Shown piece after piece: positions 1-12,746 of a stretch of 64,000 nt of DNA. Below the pieces are notes generated by a model. The model saw nothing but the letters and a program-made list of their open reading frames with translations, was not told the origin of the DNA and ran no database searches. Source of the stretch: Ciborinia camelliae (Eukaryota; Ascomycota; Leotiomycetes; Helotiales; Sclerotiniaceae); contig JANPYM010000010.1 in assembly GCA_025890175.1 (NCBI GenBank), positions 277,498 to 341,497 of the forward strand, written 5' to 3'. Position 1 is the first letter of the stretch, and each line of letters opens with the position of its first letter. The translations under genes were made by a program, and so were the position numbers.

Positions 1-1383
1 GAATGGGATATTGATATGCATGGGTTTTTGTTTGATACCAGCAATAAGGAGTTTTGGAAGGATGGATGGAAAAGAGTTGGGAATGGGTTGGGGGGCTTGG
101 GTTGGGGGGCTTGGGTTGGGGACTTTTTGATGGATAGGTAGTAGGTAGTAGGTAGTAGGTAGTAAATACTTAGATAGTAGTGGGTAGTTTAAGTTTAAGT
201 TTAAGTCTAAGATATGGTATTTGAGATATAAGATTTGAGATTTGAGATGATATTTTGAGATGTGAGATGTGAGATGGTATTTGGGATATAAAATGTGAGA
301 TGTGAGATATGAGATGTGAGATGGTATTTGGGATAGAATGTAATATTTGGTACACAAGGTCTGGTGATGTAGATAATTATATAGATGGTGATGTAGATGG
401 TGATGTAGATGGTGATGTAGATGGTGATGTAGATGGTGATGTAGATGGGATGTGAGATATGAGATGTGGTATTTGAGATGTGAGATGGTGATGTAGATAA
501 TAATGTAAATAATAATGTAGATGGTGATGTAGATGGTGATGTAGATGGTGATGTAGATGGTGATGTAGATGGTGATGTAGATGGTGATGTAGATAGATAC
601 TCAGATACTCTAATACTTTAATATACATCTCTCGATATATATCTTGTCTTTTAAAGATATATATCTAATCTTTTTATATATATATATCTAATCTTTTTAT
701 ATATATACCTCACCTCACCTCTCCCCTCCCTCACCTCCCTTCTCGCTCCTCTATCTATCTACCTATCTACCTTCCTTCTCGCTCCTTTATCTATTCATCT
801 ATTCATCTATTCATCCATCCCATCTCATACCCCTCACTTCCTCACTTCCTCACTTACTCACTTACTCACTTCCTCACTCACTTCCTCACTTCCTTACTCC
901 CCTTTCAATTCCCCCTTCTCCCATTTCTTCTATACCCCCCTCTATTTATATCCATTTCAAAATCCATTTCAAAAACCCCCCCATCCATAACCACATAGCT
1001 GGAGATAGATACATAGATACATAGATATATAGATAACCACATACATATACAAACATACATAACCACATACATAACCATATACAAACATACATACATACAT
1101 ACATACATAGCTGGAGATAGATACGTAGATACGTACATCATTTATTGATTTATTTATTTATTCAATCAATCAATCAATCCATCAATCCCTCTATCCATCA
1201 TCCATCATCCATCCATCATATAACCCACTCACTCACTAACTCACTCACTCCACACGCCACACTCCCCAACCAATCTAAGATTCCCCATCTAGCCTACCTA
1301 GGTACTAAATAAATATCTAATACGTACTACACAAAATCTCCCACCTCAATCTCCCATCCATCTCAATCTCACACCTTCACACT
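1..1383. repeat. Gene-free repeat-rich stretch with a 12-bp minisatellite
   Basis: No gene is visible here. From about 363 to 594 a 12-base unit (GATGTAGATGGT) is repeated in two blocks, interrupted near 448-484 by degenerate GAGATGTGAGAT-type units that also fill 200-340. Further right are runs of CTCACTTC (about 835-900), ACATAC (1030-1110) and CAATCAAT/CCATCATC (1160-1220). The long His- or Ser-rich open frames over this stretch come only from the repeat period being a multiple of three. The right part is the 3' flank of the oxysterol-binding protein gene. Confidence 0.8.
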
Positions 1384-4300
1384 TCACAACTCAAAAACCC
1401 CCTCACCCTTCCACCCCCACCCCCCACCCTCACCCCTAGCCACCCTCTCCCTCTCCTCCCAATACCCATCCCTCCCACCCCTCAACCCCCAAACCTCTTC
1501 GCCCTCCTCCTCCACGCCCCCCTCCTCCACACCCCCCTCAACCCTCACAAACCACTTCGGCTTCCACAATTCCCCCCGCTCCTCCATACTTCTCCTCCTT
1601 CTCCTCTGCGCCTCTTCCAGTTTCGCCTTGACCTCCTCCGCCTCATCCAATTTCCCCTCTTCCGCCGCCCGCTGATCCGGTCGCAACCGACTATCCGTCG
1701 GCGCCATCTTGCCCCTTTCCATCTCCGTGATTTCATTGAGTTGCGCCGCGAACGTCGTGAGTCCATAACAATTCGCCGCGTTGGGCACCAGGTCCCCGAC
1801 TTTCCATATCTCGCTCCCGGAGGAACGACCGGCCTCGACGAGTTTGAGAGAATGCGTCCACGTTCCCTGAAGAGTAACCCCCGTATTTTTCCCCTCCCCA
1901 TCATAAGCTTCGACACCGACATCTTCACTCCGACCCCCAAACATCCCCTTTTGCTTAAACTCCACCAGCGCCTTCGCACCTGTACTTTCATTTGTAATCG
2001 TCATGTTTCCCACGGGTTCCACGTATTTTTCCCCCATCACAACATTGCGCAAGAAGACAGTGGCGACATTCCACGTATATCGTTCTTCTATTCCATCCGG
2101 AAGACGAAGAACCATACGCACGCGACCATCTGTAATGAGTTCCGCACTTTTGCCCCAGAACTTTTGCGTGGGGGCTGGGGATTGTCCAAGTGACCATTTG
2201 GCGGAATCAGCTTGACAGGCCATACGAACAGGACGATGAGATACTTTCTCGACGAGAAGACGGAATCCTCCAGGGACTTCTTGATCGCTGCGGACGAGCT
2301 CGAAGGTTTCTCCTAACATGGGATTGAAGGGTTTACGGATTGCACGTTCTCGGGCCCGACTATTACTAAATTGTGAGACTGCGAATGCTGCAACATATAG
2401 CAATCTTTTGGTAGAATCTTTTTGATCGGCGGCTGTATTTAAAAGATTGCAGTATTCGAGTTGCTCTGCCACGCGTTGTAGTAAAGACAGTGGCTCGTTG
2501 GCTGAGACTGGCATACTGATGGTGCTGAGGTCTTTACCCACATTCTTTCGTAGGAATCCTATCAAACTTGGAGGCAAAACGGTTGCAGGTGGAACGGTCT
2601 TTCGTCGCTTGGGAGCTGCCTTGATCGGAAGAGGATCTAAAGTTCTGGGTTTTATTGGGAATAGTGCTGCGGCACCATTCACGTGTTCCAATTCTTCACT
2701 TCCTCCGCTAGAAGATGTAGAAGCACCACAATCGTCTTTCTCCTCTTCCGTCTCCGATGTTAAGGTTTCTTCCTCTGCACTTTTACGATTGATAATCATA
2801 ACCTGAGAATGATCCGCATCCCCACCCTCTGCATCATAGAACTCCCCTGTAGAAGCCGACTCAACACTATGTGTAGATCTAGCTGTAGATCTAGCAGACA
2901 TAGGTACAGTGTTCGCCGCACGACGACGTTTACTGCCTGCTATCAAAGTTTGAAAGTCCGAAAGTACTGCGTCTAGATCGTTGAGTAAAGATGTGCAATG
3001 ATCATGTATATTCTGTTCTTCCTGCGAGGTCCGTGTCTTTCGATCGTTGGTACCATTCGCGTTAACCTCGCTAGCAGTAGCGGCTGCAGGCACTGGAACT
3101 GCAAGTTGTGTGGCCACACTGCGTTGCATACTTGCTGGTGACCCTGGTGGAGGTGCGCTCGATTTTCGTTTCCAGAAAGGCCTCTTTTCATTCGTCTGAT
3201 TGGTATGATTGGTCTGAGGAGCAAAATAATCACCAGCTTCTTCGACCAAAGGACTTCCGGAAGGGGCTCCAAGAAGATGTGAGTGTCGCTTGTTTGGTGT
3301 GGCGGTATCTTTTGACAACCTACGAACAGCATCTCTCGTCCCTACTATCCTACTCACAAGGCCTTCAATCTGTGCCCATTCATTTTCCTCTTCCTTATTC
3401 GATGGGACCTGGAGGTAGCTGGTCCTGATTTTCAACCCCACATCGGGTGTTGGCACCGCCTCAATATCCACACCCCCAGCAGAGCCTCTAGCATTATTGC
3501 TAGCCTTCTCCAAAGCTTTGGTCCAATCCTCGAAATCCTTAGCATTATTTGCTTTCAGATGCCAGAGTTCAGCACCCGAATCAATGTTAATCTCTCTCCT
3601 CCTCTCATCTGCAGCAATCGCAGCTAAACTGAGTGGGATTGCTCCTCGTAGTGCTGATGAATTGCGACTATAATAGTAGGATAGTGTGCAAGTTGCGAAA
3701 TCCAGGGAGAAGAATCTGCGAGCGTAACCTTGTCCCTTCTTTCTCCTCCTCTTCTGCAAAACACCCACATGATAGCTCGAAAAGCCACCTTCACTATCAT
3801 TTCTGCTCATCATAGAACTTCGGCTCGCACCCCGACCCATTGCCGTACTCTGTAGACTTTCCACGGATTCCGAAGCTGCGGCGGAGATACTTGGACTTGG
3901 TTTCCTCCCGCTTTGTGCATATGTACCATCAAAACCCTGTAGCTTTTGTAGATGCGTTGAGTGTGGAGGGGCATTGGAGGGATATGTCAGAAGGACAAAA
4001 GTGGCAGTCTTCGATATTTGTTTCGAGAAGGTATTGTCGAATACCAATCCGTACATTCCCCCCTGACCCGCCGGCACCGCAAATGTACCCATGGATACCT
4101 TGTCCGCCTCGCATTTTCCACACCATTCAACTAATATAAAGCCCTTTGCCTTGAGCTGCTCTTGTGCCGTTGAGGAATCGCTCCTTGAATCGGTAGTAGC
4201 GGACATTCTCCTCACCGAACAGGAATCTGGTTGAAGGGAATGAACGGCATCGTCGAATGTGGCTTGTCGCGGGGTAGTGTCATTGCTTGAGGATGATCCT

Positions 4301-4546
4301 GTTCCTGGATGTTTGACAATTCCAAAGTTTCTGATACGGTCAATAACACATTCTGAAATTAGAGAAGAGAGCTATCCCACATGGACTTCTTGTGCGGTTG
4401 AACACTCCAAGAGATTGTATGTTTTTCCTCAACCTTGACCCATCGAACAATATACGACTGTATAAATGTGATTAGACAACGTTGATATCCACTGCATATA
4501 TCACACACACCTTGCTATGAATTTCTAGTTGCTCCATGCCAGCCAT
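1384..4546 (-). CDS. OSH3: Oxysterol-binding protein, Osh3 type (GOLD-PH-ORD)
   Basis: Three exons on the minus strand: 4546-4511, 4457-4381 and 4330-1384, giving about 1019 residues. Frame is kept across both introns, and the first ATG gives MAGMEQLEIHSK. Domains in order: a GOLD-like domain (about residues 4-156), a PH domain (about 221-320, with RRKKGQGYARRFFSLD and a closing W), an FFAT-like motif (EFYDAEG, near 529) expected to bind ER VAP/Scs2 proteins, and the OSBP-related lipid-transfer domain (about 645-1000, with KPFNPMLGETFE). Family members move sterols or phosphoinositides at membrane contact sites; yeast Osh3 acts at ER-plasma membrane contacts and regulates PI4P. The usual EQVSHHPP signature reads EKVSHRPV here, so sterol binding should not be assumed. 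The C-terminus is rich in E, G and R. Family assignment is firm; the Osh3 subtype rests on the GOLD domain. Confidence 0.93.
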
Positions 4547-6468
4547 TGTGCTCTGTTTTATTGCCTTTCGGCTGATTTCTCAATCGAAAATTGCGTGATG
4601 ATTGCAAATGGCCCAAGTTGAGTGAAAGTTCGTGGTGGAGGGAAGGAAATGAAATGAAGGAACGTGTTCGGAAAGCTCAAGTTCTCCAGGAAATCAATAA
4701 TTTAGATAAAGAATGTGCTCTCAAAGTGGAGAAAAGGGTATGGGATTATGAGATTATGAAAGTGAGGTTGGGATGGGATGCCCCCTTCATAGATGGCTAA
4801 AATGGATAGAATAGGTAGTTTAATCAATAATCAATAATCAAGAATCAAGAATCAAGAATCAATAATCCAAATGAGAGATTCTTCTTTGATAATTCCATAC
4901 ATAGATAATTCTACAATTCCACGTATTCGGTAGGGAGTGTAAGTGTGAGGGGGAGTGTGAGTGTTTGTGTTTGGTTGTCCCTTTGGTTCATACTCCGTAG
5001 GTATATATTACAGCAAAACCTCTCTATAAGGATCCTCTATATAAGGATAACCTCTTTATTAGGATTAAATTTTGGGTCCCGTTGAATTTTAGGTGTAGAA
5101 AATGCTTATATCCTTATATCCCCTCTATAAGGATTATCCTTCGTAGTTGAGGGTCCCAAAATTGAAATCTAGCCTATCATAATCCTCTATATAAGAATAT
5201 TTTTTTAAGTATAAAATATTTATGAAAATTATACTAAATTTATGCCCGATCGGAATTGGTCGGGATCCACATACCCAAAATTGATCTAAATTAGGCCAAA
5301 ATGCTACCCTACCGGGATTAGCCGGAACTCTATAAAAGGATACCTCTCTATATCCTTATATTTGGCGCTAAAAAAAACATCCTTATAGAGAGGTTTTGCT
5401 GTAGATTATTGATTGGATTGGATTGGATTAAGTAAGTACCTACCTACTACTAGGTACTAGGTACCGGTAGATCCGTAGAATTGTTTGCTGCGGCGGGTTG
5501 TTCGATCACTCAAGGTAGGTTTCTTACGTGCCAAGGGAAACCCTGAAACTGAAAATAGAAAGTCTTGGCTAGGCTAGGCGTTCACCGTTAACCACTGACA
5601 AGAGGTCAAGTGGTGAATGAATGAATGAATATAAATGAATAAATTTAAATGAATGGACTTTATGAAATGAATGGATCTTTTGGATTACCTAATTATGAAG
5701 AATGAGAAATTAGGTAAATATGATTTGATTGTTATTTATGTATTTATATAGGTATATTTATAGGTATAAATACTCTAGTTACAAAACTCTATACAAATAA
5801 TAACAAAATATCTATATCTAATATTAGCTATCTACTATCTATCTATCTATCTAAAATCCTTCATCCTTCTTTTATCATCATCTAGTCATCTCTATAAGAT
5901 CTTACATGATACATTATACTGTATATATCTTATCTATTAATAACAAAAATGTAATTTACCTCCGGACGAACGAACGGACGAACAGACGGACGGACGAAAC
6001 CTACCTACTACCTAGCCCATAGAAAAATAATTAATTTGTAAAAGATGAGCTAATTATATAATTAGCACAATTAAGAAAATAAGTAATACATACCTATCTA
6101 GTAAGTATCTAGGTAATAAAAAGTTAACGTTTAGCGAATACCTAGATGATATATGAACAAATTGTTCAGATCTATTGTAGGTAGATAGGTATGTATGTAG
6201 GTATGTATGTGTATGAATTAATGACCCCTCCATATGAAACTTCCAATTGGCATGAATAATTTATGGCCCTAATATCTAGGCTAAATAAATAGAGAGTGCT
6301 CCCGTCCATTTTTAACCCCCTCCCCCCCAACCCCTTTGAATGCTAGATAGAGTTCAACCCTGAAAGCTTTTTTGTTACATGTTGTAGAAGGATGCATCGT
6401 AAGTTGTCTATCAGATTTGATCCTCAGCCCCCTCAGCTCATCAGCCTCAAATCCCCCATCCTTCATAA
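4547..6468. other. Intergenic region between OSH3 and SPT6, with a MITE
   Basis: I see no gene. The first few hundred bases are the OSH3 promoter and 5' leader. A short open frame at 4591-4800 has no family match and lies where the promoter should be. A MITE occupies 5011-5401. The rest is AT-rich simple sequence: GAATCAATAATCAA runs near 4825-4870, GAATGAATGAAT near 5615-5650, CTATCTATCTAT near 5836, ACGGACGAAC near 5960-5995 and TAGGTATGTATG near 6185-6210. The right end is the 3' flank of SPT6, so OSH3 is upstream-facing and SPT6 ends toward it. Confidence 0.7.
5011..5401. mobile_element. MITE, pogo/Tc1-like, TA target duplication
   Basis: A 391-bp non-coding element. The left end starts CAGCAAAACCTCTCTATAAG and the right end (5379-5401) is its perfect reverse complement over 23 bases. 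TA flanks both ends (5009-5010 and 5402-5403), as expected for Tc1/mariner/pogo insertions. Internally the CTCTATATAAGGAT unit recurs several times in both orientations, so the transcript could fold extensively. There is no transposase frame, so it would depend on a transposase elsewhere. The superfamily call rests on the TA duplication and the CAG...CTG ends. Confidence 0.85.
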
Positions 6469-9400
6469 TCATCTTCGGTTCATTTCCGCCGTGTGGCGCA
6501 GTTTGAATCCATTACACAAAGCCTTCATATCAGGGTATGGGCTCTTTAATAATTCAAAGGCATTAGGAACGATCCGTACCGCCCATGAATTGACGCGCGC
6601 GAGTTGGCCAGCTTTGAAGCAAAGATGGAAATATCCAGGATGTCGGGTATCGAGACAAAATGCATAGACAGATCGCTTGGGGTTGGCCTCCGTGTAGGTT
6701 GTCAACCAACGTTCTGCGAATGAAGTTAGCAAATTTACGATTGCGTGGGTTATATATAGGACAAAATCTTACCTGTGTCGGCCCTACTGCCCTTTTGAAA
6801 TTTCTCATGCTGCATCATCTCTTCGACCTTCTTAGACATGGCCTTGACGTGATCTACGATCAATTCATCAAGATCACTATAGTTGTATTTGTTGCCAATT
6901 CTCAACTGGCGTCCAACCGAGAACTCGTTCTCCTTTTGTAACTCCAAGACATCAAGATGCTGGTACACACCATCGGCGACTTTCCACGTGACTGCTAAAT
7001 GATCATTTCCTTTAGACGAAGGACGAATGACAGCATCACCAGGGGCTTGTGATCCGAGGTATTCTTCAGCCTGAGTGGCATTGAAGGGCCTAAAGAGAGG
7101 GTGCTTAACAACTCTCTGAACGCGGCCTGTGGCCTTATCTTTTTCGCGCAGCTCCTCTCTATCCTTTTGCTCTTGAAGTGAGTCCCAGCTACCTGGATCG
7201 CGATCAATGCGTTTCCTGTATGGTCGCATCTGTGACTCGCGTAGTGATAATCTGGCAGCAAAATTTCGTCGATCAATATCGAGCAATTTAGCTTGAGCCG
7301 TTTGACCGCTAGAAAACAGACGGTGGAGAGAGGCATTGGGGTTATCTGAACCATCATCTTTCTCGACCCGACCTTCAATGCCAGAATCCAGCTTAGCAAT
7401 GATGAAATCTTCTTTTGCTACTCTGATGTTGACTGATACAATCATGCCTTCGCATAACGAGTCGTGAGTTTCTCCAGTCAACATCGTGAAAATTTCATCA
7501 TCCGACAACATACCAAAGTTGCGTCGCAGTTCTTCGTATGGTTGTAACAATTCAGCACGAATAGTTTCTAGAGTCGCACGTTTACGTTGATTGTAGTTTC
7601 TCTCCAATTGATCGGCATACTCTTCAAGAATCAAGTCGTTCACTTTCTCTTGTTCATCATCCTTGATAAGCTTGCGAACAATGGCGCCTGGTCCTCCCTC
7701 ATCCACTTCTGCCTTCACATCTTCTTCATCAAGCTCAAGAGCATCAGCGGCCATCTTCCTACCAAGTTCGTAGTCCTCTGGGTGCACACGAGTATTATCG
7801 AGATAGTCAGAAGCCGAATTTGCGCTTTCATACTCGATGTAAAGGAAACTGGCACAATTGTTCCATACTCGAGGACCTACGACTGGCAGTTTGTTGTTAT
7901 CTGGATCACCCACGAGTTCCTCGCGGGTATTAACCACGCCACCATTGGCATTGATAGATTTCAAGACAGCGGTAGCCTTTCGAGGACCAAGACCACAAAT
8001 GAAAGGCAAAAGGTTTGCTGTGTAGGCGTCGCTGACCGCTTCATTGATATTGACACCACAAAGATTGACCATATCCACCATTGCGGTTTCTAATTGTCTT
8101 CGAAGCTTATCTTCCGGCAACAACTGTTGGCATGGGTGGAAAGATAATGAAACAATATCCTTTCCAAGGGCTGCATACTCTTTCATCGGGTTCTGGAGGT
8201 ATTTGGCCAAACCGACACAATACCTGGCGAGTGGGGCAAATGCAGGGTGATCAACAGCGGCTCTTGGACTGTCTTTATATAGTCGAGCTACTTCGTCATT
8301 CACTACAATAATGTCCAGAGGTTCACTTCGATCTTCGCCGTTCTCGTCCTCAAACTCATTTCCTCGCAAGGAGTGCTCCTTTACCAAATCTTTAAGACTC
8401 GATACAAGCTTATGAGTCTCGACAGAGAAACCGCTGATTCCAAGAACGTCGGGTTTCTTGTTGCGTACCAAATCGACAAATGCCTCTCGAGCTCTTGTGT
8501 CTCTCGAGAGATTGTCGAACTTTCCATGGTCTAAAACCCTACCATCTTCCTCAACATAAGCCCAGCATACGGCATCGCGATTGGGGTCACCATTGCCGTT
8601 AGACAGGGCAAGCACTCGAGGAATGGTACCCAAAACCATGCCTCTTGGCTTGTATGGCGCCTGATCAAGCTTTCTCGAGTACTCGTCTCGACAAATTTTA
8701 AGGATAGAATCCTGACATTCTGTTCGCATGCTTTCTTTCACTCCTTTGGTGATAGTTCTTTCGAGCTTTGAGAATGCCGTGTCAAGGACCTTTTGTCTTT
8801 CCTCGTTCCACGCATCAGCGACCTCACTGTAGTTGTCCGATCTGAACTCTGCATAGAGTTGTCTTTTAAAATCTCGCTCATTTTGAAGAGAAACTCGAAC
8901 TTCTAGCAAACCTTCTTCCTCAGCTTTCAACATCTTTAAAAACATTTCGGGCTTGCTGGCGATGTCGCTAAAAGTTTGATTTTTGAGGTATTTTAGTTCG
9001 TAGAAGGGATGTTGCTCATCAATCTTTTTCAGACCTTTATCGGTTCTAGCACAGCTCACAAGTCCTGCCAAGTAATGATGTTTTCTGAAATGCTGGCGCA
9101 TCTTCGGACTCATATAAAGTTCCTCGGCAAACATGCTTCGTGCAGCGCTCAAAACTCCATCACCCGTGCTGAAATCCTCTGGGCTTGTCAGGGTGTCGGC
9201 AAGATCAATCGGGCTTAATGAAGGATCTTCAGTATATTTCTTGCGGCCTTCCATCAAAACATTTTGAGCAACCTCATCAGCCGTAATTCCATAAGCTCGC
9301 ACAAGTTGGTAAGCCCTGCTCTTACGAATGCGATCAAATCTTGATGCTTTGTTGCCGGCTCTTTTTTCTTTGACTTCTCCGTTGGAATCTTGTAAAGACT

Positions 9401-10858
9401 TGATTTCTGAGGAGTATTGGAAATAGAGGTAATCCTGAATATCTTGAAGCTCTTCCATGGTCTGGGCATCTGGTATCATTTGCTCGAAGGTTGGGTCACT
9501 GATACCCACGGCTAACTTCAGGTTATCGTAGGTCTTTTCAAGAACATTTCGCTTTTCGATCAATGCCCTAAACTTCAAGTCGAGTTCCAAAATGCGCCAA
9601 AGATCGTCTTGATTCAAGAGTTTGTCTGCGCTTACTTCGTAATCAGGTGCATCTGGGTTATTGGGATCTGATCTTGTTTTACTCTTCCTAGCGTGAATGA
9701 GATAATCCTTTCGATGTTGAAACACGTAAGGAACTTCGACCTCGTCCACAACAAAGAACTCCAAGACTTTGCTAATAGCCTTCGTGAATGGACTTTGCAT
9801 CTCTGAGCTGAACCCCTTTTTGGGCCAAATGAGACTTGTGATCCATCGAGCTTCCTCTTTGAACTGCTCATCGCTAATTTGTAGATGTTTGTAAGGTTTC
9901 CGATCGAGCTGGAATCGTTCCGGTTCATCGGAGTACCGAATGACGTTATCCTCATCTGTAAGTAGCTTTTCCGCGAGTTGCGAAGGTTCGAAGACATCCT
10001 TTAGCTCTAGATTCTGGTCGCCAGCTTCCGCTGCCTCGGCCTCATCTTCTAAAGCGAGAGCCCAATCGTAATCCTCGCCATTTCCGAAGATAGCTTCCAT
10101 ATCATCTAAAGCATCCTTATCGAGACCTGAAGTTTCCGCACCACCAACGTAACCCTTTTCTCTTGGGCGTGCCACCTCTCTTTCCTCGGCAAGTCTATCT
10201 CTTTCATCATCCTCAAGCTCGTCTTCTTCGATGAAGTCTGCGAATTCATCAATCCGATGGTCTGGACGTGCGAATGATCGATCATACTCGATGGGCGCAT
10301 CTTGTTCTTCATCGTCAGAGAAGATTTGGTCCAGGCCGCGCTCTCGGTCCTGTTCGCCATCGTCTCGGTGACCACGCTTAAGACGTTTAAACTTTGGCTA
10401 CGTAAATGTTAGTTTAGTAGATGAATATACCTGAAGGTAACAAACCTGTTGTGTTGTCTTCCTCTCCCATTCCGGATTTGCTTCTCCGATAAGATCCAAA
10501 TCCTCGTCATCCAAACCTTCTTCTTCACGTTGCTCTCTTCTGCGTTTCTTTTCTCTGCGGCGACGTCTACTTCTTGCATCATCATCGTCTTCTTCTTCTT
10601 CATCTACAATAAAACCTTCTCGAATCTAACCATGTGTCAGTGATAACGCGCAAATAGTGAGTTAGAAGTAAACCCAAATACCGCACGAGCTGCCTCCTCA
10701 TCATCGTCATCTTCTTCCTCACTCGAATCATCCTCTAGACCTCCATTTTGTCTCCGCGGTGCTGCGGAGCGAGCTTCGCCAGTTTCCTCATCAAATTCCT
10801 CATCATGTTCCTCTTCATCAACCTCGACGTCCCCGTCAATCAGATCGCGCATACTCAT
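6469..10858 (-). CDS. SPT6: Transcription elongation factor Spt6
   Basis: Four exons on the minus strand: 10858-10682, 10625-10446, 10397-6773 and 6713-6469, about 1408 residues, the usual Spt6 length. The first ~200 residues are very acidic with basic clusters. A YqgF/RNase H-like domain follows (about 708-860, start [20 protein letters not shown]), then a helix-hairpin-helix (about 915-950, [16 protein letters not shown]), an S1 RNA-binding domain (about 1095-1165) and tandem SH2 domains (from about 1214, with VIRPSSKG as the phosphate-binding stretch) completed by the last exon. Spt6 is a nuclear histone chaperone that travels with RNA polymerase II and reassembles nucleosomes; the SH2 pair binds the phosphorylated Rpb1 linker. 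The long exon reads on past the 6772 donor for a few codons before a stop; splicing to the last exon is needed to complete the second SH2. Confidence 0.95.
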
Positions 10859-12746
10859 GATTGCGGTGGTCTTTTCTAACTTTTTAAATGATCGCAGAGG
10901 GGAATTTTTAATGCGATGAAATCAGAGCTGCTCTGTTCAATGAGATTGTGGTGAATTGGTGTGGAAAAATTGTGATTGAAAGCTGAAAAGAAGTCGAAAG
11001 GTTGGCCTTTGACAACTTTTTGGTAGCCTTTTCAGTTCTCGCGACTGGGAGTTCGTTAGTCCGGTGAGGCTGGTGATTAGTCGCCCCAAATGTAAGGCTA
11101 TAAGCGCCACACTTATTCTTGATAAGGCATAGCTTCCGTCCGTTTAGACGTACGTACTCTCTAGCCACAATGCCTAGATCAGAACACCAGGAGTACTCAT
11201 CCTGGTACTCCAGCTCAATGTATATCTACAATATTACTTGTATCACACTGCTCGAGGTACAATGGATTGGTGCTGGGTTCGAGTGAAGGGAAACCCAACA
11301 CATTTTAGATGTTTAGATATATATATATATACGGATTTCGACTGTCCCTTTGAAGAGTTCTAATTGTTGACTAGGTACTAGGACCTAGGCATGCCTATGT
11401 ACGACGAGTAGGGTAGACAGACATGCACTCCCAATTCAGCCATAAGATCAATATCAATAATAGGGTAATATCAATATCAATATCAAATATCAAATATCAA
11501 ATATCCTTGTACACACATGTGTTTGGTTGCATGTCTGACAGTCTGACCCGAACCCGAGCTGCCCTTTATGTCTGTCGGTCTGTAGGAACAAAGGAACTAC
11601 TACCCGGGGGCTTCAGGTACAGACAATACAATATTCCAAATCATCAAACTAGATAATAATAAAACATTTTCTTTCTACAGTTCTCAAGCTTGAAAGGACT
11701 GTAAGATCTTACCTATACATTCCGTATCTACCTACCTACCCAGTCACAACTCCGTCCTCAGGCAATAGATCGTATGTAGGTACTCCGTACCCTACTGTTA
11801 CCACTGCTGGTAGTATCTATCTATACGATACTACTGTATCCATGGTTTCAAGGTTCCCATCAGTCAGATCAGTATGGAATAAACGATCAGTGGGGTTATA
11901 TATGAGCGAGCGCTTCATGCTTCAAGTTCCTGGTCTCCAACATTGGCTCCCACGCTCCTTCAGATTCTCATTCGTTCAATCACCTACCAGGTAGTAAACG
12001 CGCCTGCCAAATAATGCCCAATGCAAACTTCTCTGTTGGAAACTTAAATATGATGAGACAAGCACGAACGAATAGCTTCGACTACCTACACAAAGATAAT
12101 AATACGAGTAATAATATGGTATCATATGATATACCAGTACATATTAGAACTTGGAACGGCTCATTAGATAAAATATCCAATCCAACCCAACTTTCCTCCT
12201 GATAAAAAACGCATCCAATACAATCATCTCAAGTTCTAGTCCTCAACCATACCTCCCATATTATACCTACCATTAATAAGGGGTAAAGACATTTTCATTT
12301 TCATTTTCCATTTTTTTCTACACCACTTTACACTTGGGTACACTTTCATTGTTCTCAACCGCGCCTCCACGTTCTTATTAGAGTAGTAGTAGCTGCCATA
12401 GCGCCAAACTCAAACGAATGTCCCGCTTTCACTTTGTCCCTCCTCCACTGAATCCAAATCCTATAATAATCCTCGACGACAAGTGAACTATCTACTTTAA
12501 TTGACCTCCTGATTATTTTATCTACTTTGAATAATCGTCCATAATAGGGGTCGAAGAAATCTTCACCAAATACCTATTTACTCGCTCGTTATCATTGTAT
12601 TCAACTTCTTGCTCACACACTCGTCCAGAGAGCACCTTCCTCGAGCGCCAACTGGGAAAATCTACCCCATAACTTTGCGCGATCCTCAAAAATCATTTCA
12701 TCTCAACAACAGTCGATCTTGTTAGCTTCTAGTCAAGCTTTACAAA
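10859..12746. promoter_or_regulatory. Divergent intergenic region between SPT6 and STE7
   Basis: A 1.9-kb region serving both the SPT6 (-) and STE7 (+) promoters. No credible gene is seen. It includes a TATCAA array near 11450-11505, the short inverted unit TACTCCGTAC at 11781-11790 and CCTAGG palindromes near 11380. The last ~500 bases are pyrimidine-rich, as in long 5' leaders of fungal signalling genes. A 62-codon ATG frame at 12014-12202 could be an upstream reading frame of STE7 if transcription starts far upstream; that is only a possibility. Confidence 0.6.

Noticed and set aside
377..628. His-rich minus-strand frame
   Set aside because: Entirely a 12-base repeat read in one frame; no non-repeat coding sequence around it.
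4591..4800. Small gene divergent from OSH3
   Set aside because: Lies directly in the OSH3 promoter, has no family match and no splice or conservation evidence.
10908..11168. Minus-strand frame upstream of SPT6
   Set aside because: Falls in the SPT6 leader; no recognisable sequence and out of context with the clear SPT6 start.
12014..12202. Small gene in the STE7 upstream region
   Set aside because: 62 codons, low-complexity Asn/Ser content, no family match; at most an upstream reading frame.
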